Numbered from the stretch's first letter, positions 8,397 through 16,654 are shown. The stretch: DNA of 64,000 nucleotides from SG8-41 sp036555035 (GCA_036555035.1 DATBMB010000116.1:9840-73839); one strand, 5' to 3'. Notes: generated from the sequence alone by a model not told the origin. Translations and numbers: made by a program.

Positions 8397-9044
8397 GTGA
8401 CGCGCCGAATCTCCGGACTCTACGCCGTCACGCCCGAGCTCGCCGACACACCGGCTCTCGTCGCCGCGGCGGAAGCGGCGCTCGCCGGCGGCGCGAGGTT
8501 GCTGCAATACCGCAACAAGACCGCCGCCGCGGCATTGAGACTTTCGCAGGCGCGCGCGCTGCTCGCGCTGTGCCGGAAGTATCGCGTTCCACTCATCATC
8601 AACGACCGCCTCGACCTCGCCCTGGAGGTGCCCGCGGACGGCGTGCATCTCGGCGCGGATGACGGCCCGCTCGCCACGGCGCGCGCGCGGCTCGGGCCGG
8701 CGAGGCTGCTCGGCGCCTCCTGTTACGACCGTCTTGAGGCTGCGCTGGAGGCCGAGCGTCTCGGCGCCGATTATGTCGCCTTCGGAAGTTTCTTCCCGTC
8801 CAGCGTCAAGCCGGGTGCGGTGCGCGCGCCGCTCGCCCTGCTGCGGGAAGCGAAGCGCCGCCTGTCGGTGCCGGTGGTGGCGATCGGCGGCATCACGCCC
8901 GACAATGCCCCACAGCTGATCGCGGCGGGCGCCGACAGCGTTGCCGTGATCTCCGCGCTGTTCGATGCGGACGACGTCACGATGGCCGCGCGCCGCTTCA
9001 GCGCGCTGTTCGCGGCCCGCGAGCCCGCCAACCGCGATGCGTAG
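8397..9044 (+). CDS. thiE: Thiamine-phosphate synthase ThiE
   Basis: A 215-residue TIM-barrel enzyme. Characteristic segments are LLQYRNKTAA, LIINDRLDLALEVPADGVHLGADD, LLGASCYD, YVAFGSFFPSSVKPG and VVAIGGITPDNAPQLIAAGADSVAVISAL, which together bind HMP-PP and thiazole phosphate. The start is GTG at 8397, 3 nt after the thiD stop. The R/N/K of the QYRNK motif replaces the commoner QYRDK but is also seen in betaproteobacterial members of the family. Confidence 0.94.
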   Translation: MTRRISGLYAVTPELADTPALVAAAEAALAGGARLLQYRNKTAAAALRLSQARALLALCRKYRVPLIINDRLDLALEVPADGVHLGADDGPLATARARLGPARLLGASCYDRLEAALEAERLGADYVAFGSFFPSSVKPGAVRAPLALLREAKRRLSVPVVAIGGITPDNAPQLIAAGADSVAVISALFDADDVTMAARRFSALFAAREPANRDA

Positions 9045-9053
9045 CCGGATGCG

Positions 9054-10337
9054 ATGAAGCGCAGCCAGGCACTCTTCCAGCGCGCCCAGCGCGTCATTCC
9101 GGGCGGCGTCAATTCGCCCGTGCGCGCGTTCGGCTCGGTGGGCGGCACGCCGCCCTTCATCCAGCGCGGCCGCGGTGCCCAGGTCTGGGACGCCGACGGC
9201 CGCGCCTACATCGATTACGTCGGCTCGTGGGGTCCGCTCATCGCCGGCCACGCCCACCCCGAAGTCCTCGCCGCCGTGCAGCAGGCGGCCGAGCGCGGGC
9301 TCTCCTTCGGTGCTCCCACCGAGCGGGAAGTCGAGCTGGCGGAGCTCATCGGCCGGCTCGTCCCTTCCCTCGAGCAGGTGCGGCTCACGTGCTCCGGGAC
9401 CGAGGCGACCATGACCGCGATCCGCCTTGCACGCGGCCACACGGGCCGGCACAAGATCGTCAAGTTCGAGGGCTGCTATCACGGCCACGCCGATGCGCTG
9501 CTCGTGAAAGCCGGCTCCGGCGCGCTCACCTTCGGGCAGCCGTCCTCCGCCGGCGTGCCCCCAGCCACGGTCGCCGATACGCTGGTGCTTGAGTACAACA
9601 ACGTCAGCGCGCTGGAGCAGGCCTTCGAGCGCGAGGGGGCTGCGATCGCCGCCGTCATCGTGGAACCGGTCGCCGGCAACATGAATCTCGTGGTCCCGCG
9701 CCCGGGCTTCCTCGAGACCTTGCGCGCGCTGTGCACGCGCCATGGCGCGCTCCTCATCTTCGACGAGGTGATGACCGGCTTCCGCGTCGCGCTCGGGGGC
9801 GCGCAGGCGCTCTATGGCGTGAAGCCGGACCTGACCACGCTGGGCAAGGTCATAGGCGGGGGCTTGCCGGTCGGCGCCTTCGGCGGGCGCCGCGACATCA
9901 TGCGGGGGATCGCGCCGCTCGGGCCCGTCTACCAGGCAGGCACGCTCTCCGGCAATCCGGTCGCCGTCGCAGCGGGGCTCGCCACGCTCAAGCTCGCACA
10001 GGCGGCCGGTTTCTATGACCGGCTGACCGCTGGGACCCGCGCGCTGTGTGACGGGATGATGCGCGCCGCACAGGGAGAGGGTATCCCGTTCTCGGCGGCA
10101 AGCGTCGGGGGGATGTTCGGCATCTTCTTCCGGGAGACGCCACCCACGGGCTTTTCCGAAGTCATGCAATGCGACCGGGAGGCGTTCAACCGCTTCTTCC
10201 ACGCCATGCTTGCCGCCGGGATCTATCTTGCGCCCTCGGCGTACGAGGCGGGATTCGTCTCCTCCGCCCACGGGGAGGCAGAGATCGAGCGCACGGTCAG
10301 CGCCGCACGAAAGGTCTTTGCAGAGCTGAAAGCCTGA
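9054..10337 (+). CDS. hemL: Glutamate-1-semialdehyde 2,1-aminomutase HemL
   Basis: A 427-residue fold-type I PLP enzyme, full length. It begins MKRSQALFQRAQRVIPGGVNSPVRAF; FDEVMTGFRV holds the PLP-ring Asp and TTLGKVIGGGLPVGAFGG the Schiff-base lysine (around residue 265). It converts glutamate-1-semialdehyde to 5-aminolevulinate, so this organism makes tetrapyrroles by the C5 route. The ATG lies 9 nt after the thiE stop. HemB, encoded at 11372, uses its product. It converges with a cytochrome c4 gene. Confidence 0.97.
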   Translation: MKRSQALFQRAQRVIPGGVNSPVRAFGSVGGTPPFIQRGRGAQVWDADGRAYIDYVGSWGPLIAGHAHPEVLAAVQQAAERGLSFGAPTEREVELAELIGRLVPSLEQVRLTCSGTEATMTAIRLARGHTGRHKIVKFEGCYHGHADALLVKAGSGALTFGQPSSAGVPPATVADTLVLEYNNVSALEQAFEREGAAIAAVIVEPVAGNMNLVVPRPGFLETLRALCTRHGALLIFDEVMTGFRVALGGAQALYGVKPDLTTLGKVIGGGLPVGAFGGRRDIMRGIAPLGPVYQAGTLSGNPVAVAAGLATLKLAQAAGFYDRLTAGTRALCDGMMRAAQGEGIPFSAASVGGMFGIFFRETPPTGFSEVMQCDREAFNRFFHAMLAAGIYLAPSAYEAGFVSSAHGEAEIERTVSAARKVFAELKA

Positions 10338-10373
10338 GGATCGCCCTGTCGCCTCGGGAGATGCGGCCCGCGA

Positions 10374-11009
10374 TCACCGCAGGCCGGCGATGTATTCGGC
10401 GACCGCCGCGATCTCCCGGTCGGAGAGCTTCTCGGCCACGGCGCGCATCATGCGATTCGGATCGTTCGCGCGCTCCCCGGCACGAAACGCCCGCAGCTGG
10501 GCGGCGGTGTATTCGGCAAACTGTCCCGCCAGGCGCGGAAACTGCGCCGGGATGCCGCTGCCATTTGGCCCGTGGCACGCCGTGCAGGCCGCGACGCTCT
10601 TCGCCGGGACGCCGCCGCGGTAGATCGCCTGGCCGAGCCGGACGAGGTCCGGGTCGCGCGCGGCGCGCAGCCTGGGTTTCTGCAGCTCGAAATAGGCCGC
10701 GAGGCCGCGCAACTCCTCGCCCGAGAGGTTCGCCACCATGCCGGCCATCACCGCATTCACGCGCTCGGCGGGCTTGCCGTTGCGCGGCCGGAAGTTCTGG
10801 AGTTGCTTCAGCGTGTAATCGGCATGCTGGCCGGCGAGCACCGGGTTGACAGGGAGCGTGCTGTTCCCGTCCTCGGAATGGCAGGACGCGCATACCTTCA
10901 CGACGATCTCGCGTGCCGGCGCGGTGTCCGCCGGGGGCAACACCTGGGGGAGCGCCACGGCCGGAACGAACACACCCGCGCCAAGCATCAGGAGCCACCA
11001 GGATTTCAT
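10374..11009 (-). CDS. Periplasmic diheme cytochrome c (cytochrome c4 type)
   Basis: A 211-residue precursor with a signal peptide (MKSWWLLMLGAGVFVPAVALP) and two class I cytochrome c domains, each with one heme-binding CXXCH: CASCH in the first half and CTACH in the second. Distal methionines are available in NAVMAGMV and RMMRAVAE. Length, duplication and the PVLAGQHADYTLKQL / PRLAGQFAEYTAAQL repeats match cytochrome c4, a donor to terminal oxidases. The ATG at 11009 starts the signal peptide. A possible -10 box TACAAT lies at 11057-11052 on the same strand. Confidence 0.93.
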   Translation of the reverse strand: MKSWWLLMLGAGVFVPAVALPQVLPPADTAPAREIVVKVCASCHSEDGNSTLPVNPVLAGQHADYTLKQLQNFRPRNGKPAERVNAVMAGMVANLSGEELRGLAAYFELQKPRLRAARDPDLVRLGQAIYRGGVPAKSVAACTACHGPNGSGIPAQFPRLAGQFAEYTAAQLRAFRAGERANDPNRMMRAVAEKLSDREIAAVAEYIAGLR

Positions 11010-11051
11010 GCCGGGTCCGCTGTTTTCACGTGTCGTTTCGAGGGCGGCGCT

Positions 11052-11057
11052 ATTGTA
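11052..11057 (-). promoter_or_regulatory. Putative -10 element of the cytochrome c4 gene
   Basis: On the minus strand the hexamer reads TACAAT (five of six consensus bases), 43 nt before the ATG at 11009. No good -35 is seen at normal spacing, so an activator or another sigma factor may be needed. Confidence 0.35.
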
Positions 11058-11192
11058 TAGCAGGCGCCGCTGCGCACGCCAGTTTCGGGCGCGATAACAA
11101 TGACCTAGGCGATGTTGCCCGGTTGTTCGCCGGCGCTGGCCGGGTGATCGCGCCAGAATCGCGCGCGCGCTGACGCGCAGAACAACAGCAAT

Positions 11193-11228
11193 AAAAAACC
11201 CCCGGTTAAAGGGGAGTAAAACCGGGGG
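11193..11228 (-). terminator. Intrinsic terminator, leftward
   Basis: Perfect 9-bp inverted repeat CCCCCGGTT / AACCGGGGG (11199-11207 and 11220-11228) followed leftward by a run of six U (11198-11193). It would end the candidate small RNA and insulate the cytochrome c4 gene. In the rightward direction there is no T-tract. Confidence 0.7.
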
Positions 11229-11303
11229 CAAAAGCCTTAATAAGGATTAAGGCCCCCGCTCAGGGAGGAGAAGCGGGAGACGACTCAACATCGTCTGCAT
11301 GCT
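11193..11303 (-). ncRNA. Candidate structured small RNA, four hairpins with anti-SD-like loops
   Basis: Read leftward, this interval folds into four consecutive stem-loops: 11296-11278 (AGACGA/TCGTCT), 11277-11255 (CCCGCT/AGCGGG with a loop containing TCTCCTCCCT), 11253-11234 (GCCTTAA/TTAAGGC, loop TCCTTA) and 11228-11199 (CCCCCGGTT/AACCGGGGG, loop with CTCCCC), the last followed by six U. The final hairpin is a textbook intrinsic terminator only in this orientation, yet no protein gene reads leftward into it, since hemB runs the other way. A TATAAG box at 11315-11310 could set a 5' end near 11303, giving about 110 nt. Pyrimidine-rich loops complementary to GGAGG suggest pairing with ribosome binding sites. 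The family is not recognised with certainty. Confidence 0.55.
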
Positions 11304-11311
11304 GTGACGCT

Positions 11312-11317
11312 TATAAT
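11312..11317 (+). promoter_or_regulatory. Putative -10 box of hemB
   Basis: A perfect TATAAT lies 54 nt before the hemB ATG. The -35 region at normal spacing (around 11289-11294) is poor. The hexamer is part of a symmetric TTATAA, so the same bases can also be read as a leftward TATAAG. The hemB ribosome binding site AGAGGT lies about 8 nt before its ATG. Confidence 0.45.
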
Positions 11318-11371
11318 GGCCCGGAGTTCCCCTCGGACCCTAAATGTTACTGCCATCAAGAGGTTAGGCTT

Positions 11372-12379
11372 ATGCAGCTCTACGGGAGGTTTCCCCAGCG
11401 GCGCATGCGCCGCATGCGGCGCGACGCGTTCTCGCGCCGGCTGCGGCGCGAGCATCGGCTGACGACGGATGACCTCATCTATCCCATTTTCGTGATCGAG
11501 GGCAGGAACCGCAGCGAGCCGGTGCCGTCGATGCCGGGCATCCGGCGCCACACCGTCGACCGCCTGCTCGCGCACGCCGAGCAGTGCGCGCGCCTCGGTA
11601 TCCCGGCCGTCGCGGTGTTTCCCCTGATTCCCCGGGAGCTCAAGTCGGCCGACGGGCGCGAGGCCATCAATCCCAAGGGGCTGGTGCCGCGCGCGGTGGC
11701 GGCGCTGAAGAAGCGCTTCCCCGAGCTCGGCGTGATCACCGACGTTGCGCTCGACCCCTACACCACGCACGGCCATGACGGCGTGATCGACCGGGGGGGC
11801 CACATACTGAACGACGAAACGATTGCGATCCTCGAGAAGCAGGCCGTGGTGTGCGCCGCGTCCGGCGTGGACGTGGTAGCGCCTTCGGACATGATGGATG
11901 GTCGCATCGGCGCGATCCGCGGCGCGCTCGACCGCAACAAGTTCATCCACACCCGGATCCTCGCCTACTCGGCGAAATACGCATCGGTGCTTTACGCGCC
12001 GTTTCGCGACGCCGTCGGCTCCGCCAGGAGCCTGGGGCGCGGCACCAAGCACGCCTACCAGATGGATTACGCCAACTCCGACGAGGCGTTGTGGGAGGTC
12101 GCGCTCGACCTCGAGGAAGGCGCGGACATGGTGATGGTGAAGCCCGGGCTGCCCTATCTCGACATCGTGCGGCGGGTGAAGGAGCAGTTCCGGGCGCCCA
12201 CGTATGCCTACCAGGTGAGCGGCGAATACTCGATGATCAAGGCCGCAGCCGCGCGCGGCTGGCTGGATGAGCGCGACTGCGTGATGGAGACGCTCACCGC
12301 GTTCAAGCGCGCCGGCGCCGACGGGATCCTGACCTACTTCGCACTCGATGCCGCGGGCTGGCTCAAAGCAGGCAGCTGA
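11372..12379 (+). CDS. hemB: Delta-aminolevulinic acid dehydratase (porphobilinogen synthase) HemB
   Basis: A 335-residue TIM-barrel enzyme with the flexible N-terminal arm rich in R-R-M-R. Schiff-base lysines are in ILAYSAKYASVLYAPFRDA and MVMVKPGLPYLDI. The metal site reads DVALDPYTTHGHDG, with Ala and Asp where zinc enzymes have Cys, so this is the Mg-dependent class typical of Pseudomonas-like proteobacteria. It condenses two 5-aminolevulinates to porphobilinogen. The ATG follows an AGAGGT ribosome site. The stop directly abuts the end of a leftward gene at 12380. Confidence 0.97.
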   Translation: MQLYGRFPQRRMRRMRRDAFSRRLRREHRLTTDDLIYPIFVIEGRNRSEPVPSMPGIRRHTVDRLLAHAEQCARLGIPAVAVFPLIPRELKSADGREAINPKGLVPRAVAALKKRFPELGVITDVALDPYTTHGHDGVIDRGGHILNDETIAILEKQAVVCAASGVDVVAPSDMMDGRIGAIRGALDRNKFIHTRILAYSAKYASVLYAPFRDAVGSARSLGRGTKHAYQMDYANSDEALWEVALDLEEGADMVMVKPGLPYLDIVRRVKEQFRAPTYAYQVSGEYSMIKAAAARGWLDERDCVMETLTAFKRAGADGILTYFALDAAGWLKAGS

Positions 12380-12982
12380 TCACGCTTCGGCCAGGAGTTG
12401 TTCCACGGCCAGTAACTTGGCGCGCTCGATGCTCTTGCCGTCCGGGCTCGTCCTGAGCGGCCCGCGCAGATCGAGCATCGAGAGCACCGTCAGCTCGATG
12501 TCGATACCCTGGTCGCTCACGGTGTAGACCGGCACCGTGCGCATCTCGTCTCCCGAATACAGCCGGCTCTGCGCCGTCCGGTACGGGATGCCCCGGTCGA
12601 TGAGATAGAGCTCGACGGCTTTCTCGTTGTCGGTAAAGAGCTGCAGATTGACATCGGCATACTTCCCCGCATTGCCGTTCAAGACGGAGCCCGTCAGATA
12701 GGGATTGAACCGGGCGAGCTCCCGCATCGCGCGCACCGCGGTCTCGAGCAACCCGCGCCACCGCTCCCGGTGCGCTTCCGGGTGATAGATCTGCCGATAG
12801 GTGCGCAGCGCCTCGTCGATCTCCTCGTTCCCCGGGAGCTCCCGCGTGTCCGGCTCGCCGGCCTGGCGCGCCGCCTTGCGCTTGGCGAGCGCGTAATCCT
12901 CGATGCCGTCCTCGGCCATCAGCCGCGCCGCCAGATAGGCAATGTGGCTGCGGCGGTCGTTGCGGCCGGTGTCCTTCGCCAT
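12380..12982 (-). CDS. Conserved protein with a nucleotidyltransferase-like GS...D motif, function unknown
   Basis: A 200-residue soluble protein with no signal peptide or membrane segment. The first 60 residues are helical and charged (RRSHIAYLAARLMAEDG). The middle, FNPYLTGSVLNGNAGKYADVNLQLF (about 93-116), looks like a nucleotidyltransferase core: GS, then an Asp, then hydrophobic strands, but the second metal Asp is Asn (DVN instead of DxD). A strand with DIELTVLS follows. I recognise it only as a betaproteobacterial conserved unknown. It lies 8 nt downstream of mrcA, suggesting cotranscription, and converges with hemB. Confidence 0.7.
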   Translation of the reverse strand: MAKDTGRNDRRSHIAYLAARLMAEDGIEDYALAKRKAARQAGEPDTRELPGNEEIDEALRTYRQIYHPEAHRERWRGLLETAVRAMRELARFNPYLTGSVLNGNAGKYADVNLQLFTDNEKAVELYLIDRGIPYRTAQSRLYSGDEMRTVPVYTVSDQGIDIELTVLSMLDLRGPLRTSPDGKSIERAKLLAVEQLLAEA

Positions 12983-12990
12983 CGGCGGCT

Positions 12991-15312
12991 CTAGAACAGC
13001 TGGTTGCGCACCTCTTCCGGGCGCTCCCCGCCGAGCACGCCGCCGACCAGCGTTTCCTGCGCCGGCGGCACGAACTCCTGGTAGAAGTAATCGACGATGC
13101 CCGCCTGCGCATCGGCGAGGCGCAGCCCCGTGTCGGGGTTCACGTGCAGCGCGACCACCCCCTCGGGCGGAATCAGCGGCTGCTCCGGGATGCCCTCCAG
13201 CACGGTTCCCATGTAGGCCATCCAGATCGGCAGCGCCGCCTGGGCCCCGGTCTCGTTGCGCCCGAGCGAATGGGGCGTATCGAAGCCGATCCAGGCCACC
13301 GCCACCAGCTCGGACACGGAGCCGCAGAACCAGGCATCGAGGAACTCGTTGGTCGTGCCGGTCTTGCCCGCGATGTCGCTGCGCCCGAGCTTCAGGGCGC
13401 GCGCGCCGGTGCCCGTGCGCATCACGTCGCGCATGATCGTCGTCATGATGAAGGCATTGCGTTCGTCGATGACGCGCTCTGCGCCCGCCCCCGCCGCCTT
13501 GGGGTCCGCCGCCAGCAAGACGTTGCCCTTGGCGTCCTCCACCCGCTCGATGAAGTACGGCGTCACGCGGTAGCCGCCGTTGGCGAACACCCCGTAGGCC
13601 GTGAGCATTTGCAGCGGCGTGGCGCTGCCGGCCCCGAGCGCCATCGTGAGATACGGCGGATGCAGCTTGGGATCGAACCCGAAGCGCGCGACGTAGTCCT
13701 GCGCATACTGCGGCGTGATCGCCTGCAGGATGCGCACCGACACGAGGTTCTTTGACTTGGTGAGCGCCGTGCGCAGGCGCATCGGCCCCTCGAACTTGCC
13801 GTCAAAATTCTTCGGCTCCCACAGCTCCGAGCCGGTCTGCGCCGCGGTGAACGTGAGCGGCGCGTCGTTGATGACGGTCGCGGCGGTGAAGCCCTTCTCG
13901 AGCGCGGCCGAGTAGATAAACGGCTTGAAGCTCGATCCCGGCTGGCGCAGCGCCTGCGTGACGTGGTTGTACTGATTGCGCCCGAAGTCGAAGCCTCCGA
14001 CGAGCGCCCGTATCGCCCCGTCGCGCGGGTCCATCGAAACGAGGGAGGCTTCGACCGCCGGAAGCTGGGTGATCTGCCACCGGCCCTTCTCGTCGCGCTG
14101 CACGCGGATGATGGCGCCGCGGCGGATGCGCTGGGCAGGGCTTGCCTTGTCACCCAGCGCGCGGGACGCGAATTTCAGCCCTTCGTCGCGGATCTCCACC
14201 CATTCGCCACCCCTGCGGTACGCCCGCACCAGCCGCGTGCTCGCTTCCGCCACGACTGCGGCGTAGATATCGTCGCTGTCGGTGGTCTCCTGCAGCGCGT
14301 CCTCGAGCGCCTCCTCACTCGGCTTTTCCGGGAGCTCGGCGTAGCCTTCGGGCCCGCGGTAGCCATGGCGCCGGTCGTACTCCCGGACGCCATGGCGCGT
14401 CGCCGCATACGCCACTTCCTGGTGGGAGACGCGAAGGGTGGTGTAGACGCGAAGGCCCCGCGCATAGGCCTCATCCTGGTAGCGCTCGTAGAGCACCTGG
14501 CGCACCATCTCGGCAAAGTGCTCGGCGTGGACGGGGAACTCGTTCGCCTCCTTCTTCACCGTGATGGCCTGCTCGCCGGCGGCGGCGAACTCCTCCTCCG
14601 AGATCATCTGCAGCTCGCGCATCCGCCGCAGGACGTACTGCTGCCGGAACTTGGCGCGCTTGAAGTTCGCAATCGGGTTGTAGCGCGAGGGCGCCTTGGG
14701 CAGCCCGGCGAGCATCGCGGACTCGGCGAGGTTCAGCTCACCGAGCCGCTTCCCGAAATAGGTCTGCGCCGCCGCCGCGAAGCCGTAGGTGCGCTGGCCC
14801 AGATAGATCTGGTTGATGTAGAGCTCGAGAATCTGGTCCTTGGTGAGATTGGACTCGATCTTGAAGGCAAGCAGCACTTCGTTGAACTTGCGGGCGAGCG
14901 TCCGTTCCTTGGACAGGAAGAAATTGCGCGCGACCTGCATGGTGATGGTCGAGGCGCCCTGGCGCACGCCGCCGGAGATGAAATTGGAGAACGCGGCGCG
15001 CGCAACGCCGAGGTAATCGACGCCGCTGTGCTGGTAGAAGCGCTCGTCCTCGGCCGCCAGGATGGCCTGGGTGAGCGGCTGCGGAACATCCGCGATCCGC
15101 ACCAGCGCCCGGCGCTCCTCGCCGAACTCCGCGATCAGCCTGCCCTCGGCGCTGAAAACGCGCAGCGGAATCTTCGGCTGGTAGTCAGTGAGCGTTTCGA
15201 GCGAAGGCAGGCCGGGGTAGATGATCACCGCGACAAACGCGGTGAGCAGCATGCACGCGAGCGCGCCCGAGATCGCCAGCGCGATCGGGAAGGTCCACCA
15301 ACGATTCGACAT
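12991..15312 (-). CDS. mrcA: Penicillin-binding protein 1A (bifunctional transglycosylase / transpeptidase)
   Basis: A 773-residue class A PBP. A single membrane anchor (about 8-32) is followed by the GT51 domain with the catalytic EDERFYQHSG near residue 88, then QGASTITMQVARN. The transpeptidase domain has SSFK (near 460), SKN and KTGTT motifs, all intact. The OB-like insertion between the domains marks the PBP1A type. It polymerises lipid II and cross-links the peptides. It is divergent from pilM across 235 bp, the usual arrangement in beta- and gammaproteobacteria. Confidence 0.96.
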   Translation of the reverse strand: MSNRWWTFPIALAISGALACMLLTAFVAVIIYPGLPSLETLTDYQPKIPLRVFSAEGRLIAEFGEERRALVRIADVPQPLTQAILAAEDERFYQHSGVDYLGVARAAFSNFISGGVRQGASTITMQVARNFFLSKERTLARKFNEVLLAFKIESNLTKDQILELYINQIYLGQRTYGFAAAAQTYFGKRLGELNLAESAMLAGLPKAPSRYNPIANFKRAKFRQQYVLRRMRELQMISEEEFAAAGEQAITVKKEANEFPVHAEHFAEMVRQVLYERYQDEAYARGLRVYTTLRVSHQEVAYAATRHGVREYDRRHGYRGPEGYAELPEKPSEEALEDALQETTDSDDIYAAVVAEASTRLVRAYRRGGEWVEIRDEGLKFASRALGDKASPAQRIRRGAIIRVQRDEKGRWQITQLPAVEASLVSMDPRDGAIRALVGGFDFGRNQYNHVTQALRQPGSSFKPFIYSAALEKGFTAATVINDAPLTFTAAQTGSELWEPKNFDGKFEGPMRLRTALTKSKNLVSVRILQAITPQYAQDYVARFGFDPKLHPPYLTMALGAGSATPLQMLTAYGVFANGGYRVTPYFIERVEDAKGNVLLAADPKAAGAGAERVIDERNAFIMTTIMRDVMRTGTGARALKLGRSDIAGKTGTTNEFLDAWFCGSVSELVAVAWIGFDTPHSLGRNETGAQAALPIWMAYMGTVLEGIPEQPLIPPEGVVALHVNPDTGLRLADAQAGIVDYFYQEFVPPAQETLVGGVLGGERPEEVRNQLF

Positions 15313-15333
15313 GTAAATGAAGCGCTTAAATTA

Positions 15334-15359
15334 GATCTGTTGCGCGATTGCAACAGATC
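15334..15359. repeat. 10-bp perfect inverted repeat in the mrcA leader
   Basis: GATCTGTTGC (15334-15343), six bases, then GCAACAGATC (15350-15359). It lies 22-47 nt upstream of the mrcA start on that strand. There is no T-tract on either side, so it is more likely an operator or an mRNA hairpin than a terminator. Confidence 0.6.
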
Positions 15360-15482
15360 CGGAATTCCGGAGCTGCAGGGTGAAACCTGCCACGGTGCGC
15401 GAACTCGCTGCAGTGTAAGCTATATTTAGTGTCTCGCCATTATATGACCGGTTCCCCGTGCAGCGAAAAGTGGTGAAAACGC

Positions 15483-15511
15483 TTTACAGCCAAGGGAGTT
15501 GTTGCTAGCAT
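15483..15511 (+). promoter_or_regulatory. Putative pilM promoter
   Basis: TTTACA (15483-15488), a 17-bp spacer and TAGCAT (15506-15511), about 30 nt before the pilM start. Both hexamers deviate from consensus, but the spacing is ideal. Confidence 0.4.
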
Positions 15512-15547
15512 CTCATGTAAACTGTGGGATTGTGTCCCCATTAACTT

Positions 15548-16654
15548 ATGTTCAAAGGAAATTTCAGCTTCAACCTCGCTGCGCTGGAGGGGATGTTCAA
15601 GGCCAAGATGCCGCCTTTGATCGGGGTCGACATCAGCTCGTCGTCCATCAAGATGGTTGAGATCGGCGAGGCGGGCAAGGGCATATACCGCGTCGAGCGC
15701 TACTCCATCGAGCCCCTGCCCAAGGACTCGGTGGTCGAGGGCAACATCAACAATCTCGACGCCGTGAGCGACGCGTTGAAGCGCTGCCACAAGCGCCTCG
15801 GCAGCAACATCAAGAACCTTGCGCTCGCGCTGCCCAATGCCGCCGTGATCAGCAAGAAGATCATGGTGCCGGCCGGCCAGACCGAGGACGACCTGGAACT
15901 GCAGGTGGAAACCGAGGCGAACCAGTACATCCCGTTCGCCCTCGACGAGGTCAATCTGGACTTCCAGGTGCTGGGACCCGCGCCGAACAGCCCGGATGAC
16001 ATCGAAGTCCTGATCGCCGCCTCGCGCAAGGAGAAGATCATCGACCGGCTGGCGGTGGCGGAATCGGCCGGGCTCAAGGCGACGGTGATGGACGTGGATC
16101 TCTTCGCCGCCCAGGCCGCCTTCGAGCTGATCGAGGGCCAGTTTCCGGACCGGGGCAAAGACCAGAACATCGCGGTGGTGGACGTCGGCTCCAGCATCAT
16201 GGGCGTCAACGTTCTGCGCAATGACCAGTCGATCTACATGCGCGAGCAGCCTTTCGGGGGCAACCAGCTGACGCAGGAGATCCAGAACAAGTTCGGCCTG
16301 TCGCCGGAGGAAGCGGAGGCCGCCAAGCGCGCCGGCGGGCTTCCCGAAAACTACGAATCCGATGTGCTGCAACCGTTCATGGACATGATGGGCCTGGAAG
16401 TGGCGCGCGCATTGCAGTTCTTCTTCACCTCGACCCAGCACAATCAGATCCACCACATCGTGCTGTCCGGCGGCTGCGCGTCGATCCCCGGGGCCGATGA
16501 GACGGTGGGCAAGCGCGTGCAGGTCAACACCATCATCGCCAACCCCTTCGTCAACATGTCACTCTCCTCGAAGATCCGTCCGAAGGCCCTGACGCAGGAC
16601 GCGCCTTCCCTCATGGTGGCGTGCGGTCTGGCCATGCGGAGGTTTGATCCATGA
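15548..16654 (+). CDS. pilM: Type IV pilus inner-membrane platform ATPase-fold protein PilM
   Basis: A 368-residue actin-like protein. GVDISSSSIKMVEIGE is the phosphate-1 strand, VVDVGSSIMGVNV the second, and IVLSGGCASIPGAD the adenosine motif. Cytoplasmic PilM binds ATP and the N-terminal INLLP peptide of PilN. ATG 15548 is used; an in-frame ATG at 15593, next to GGAGGGG, would remove 15 residues and match some homologues better. No good ribosome site precedes 15548. The stop overlaps the pilN start (ATGA). Confidence 0.94.
   Translation: MFKGNFSFNLAALEGMFKAKMPPLIGVDISSSSIKMVEIGEAGKGIYRVERYSIEPLPKDSVVEGNINNLDAVSDALKRCHKRLGSNIKNLALALPNAAVISKKIMVPAGQTEDDLELQVETEANQYIPFALDEVNLDFQVLGPAPNSPDDIEVLIAASRKEKIIDRLAVAESAGLKATVMDVDLFAAQAAFELIEGQFPDRGKDQNIAVVDVGSSIMGVNVLRNDQSIYMREQPFGGNQLTQEIQNKFGLSPEEAEAAKRAGGLPENYESDVLQPFMDMMGLEVARALQFFFTSTQHNQIHHIVLSGGCASIPGADETVGKRVQVNTIIANPFVNMSLSSKIRPKALTQDAPSLMVACGLAMRRFDP

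Larger units (their letters stand above)
11010..11371. other. Intergenic region cytochrome c4 / hemB, 362 bp
   Basis: This is the only gap above 300 bp. From left to right it holds the cytochrome c4 leader and -10 box, about 130 bp in which I see nothing conserved (11058-11190), the four-hairpin array with its leftward terminator (11193-11303), and the hemB promoter and leader. Hairpins pack the 11199-11296 interval almost without spacers. Confidence 0.6.

Noticed and set aside
11021..11032. TGTTTTCACGTG, looking like half a parS site
   Set aside because: Only the central CACGTG and a few flanking T match; the right half (TCGTT) does not. Too weak for ParB.
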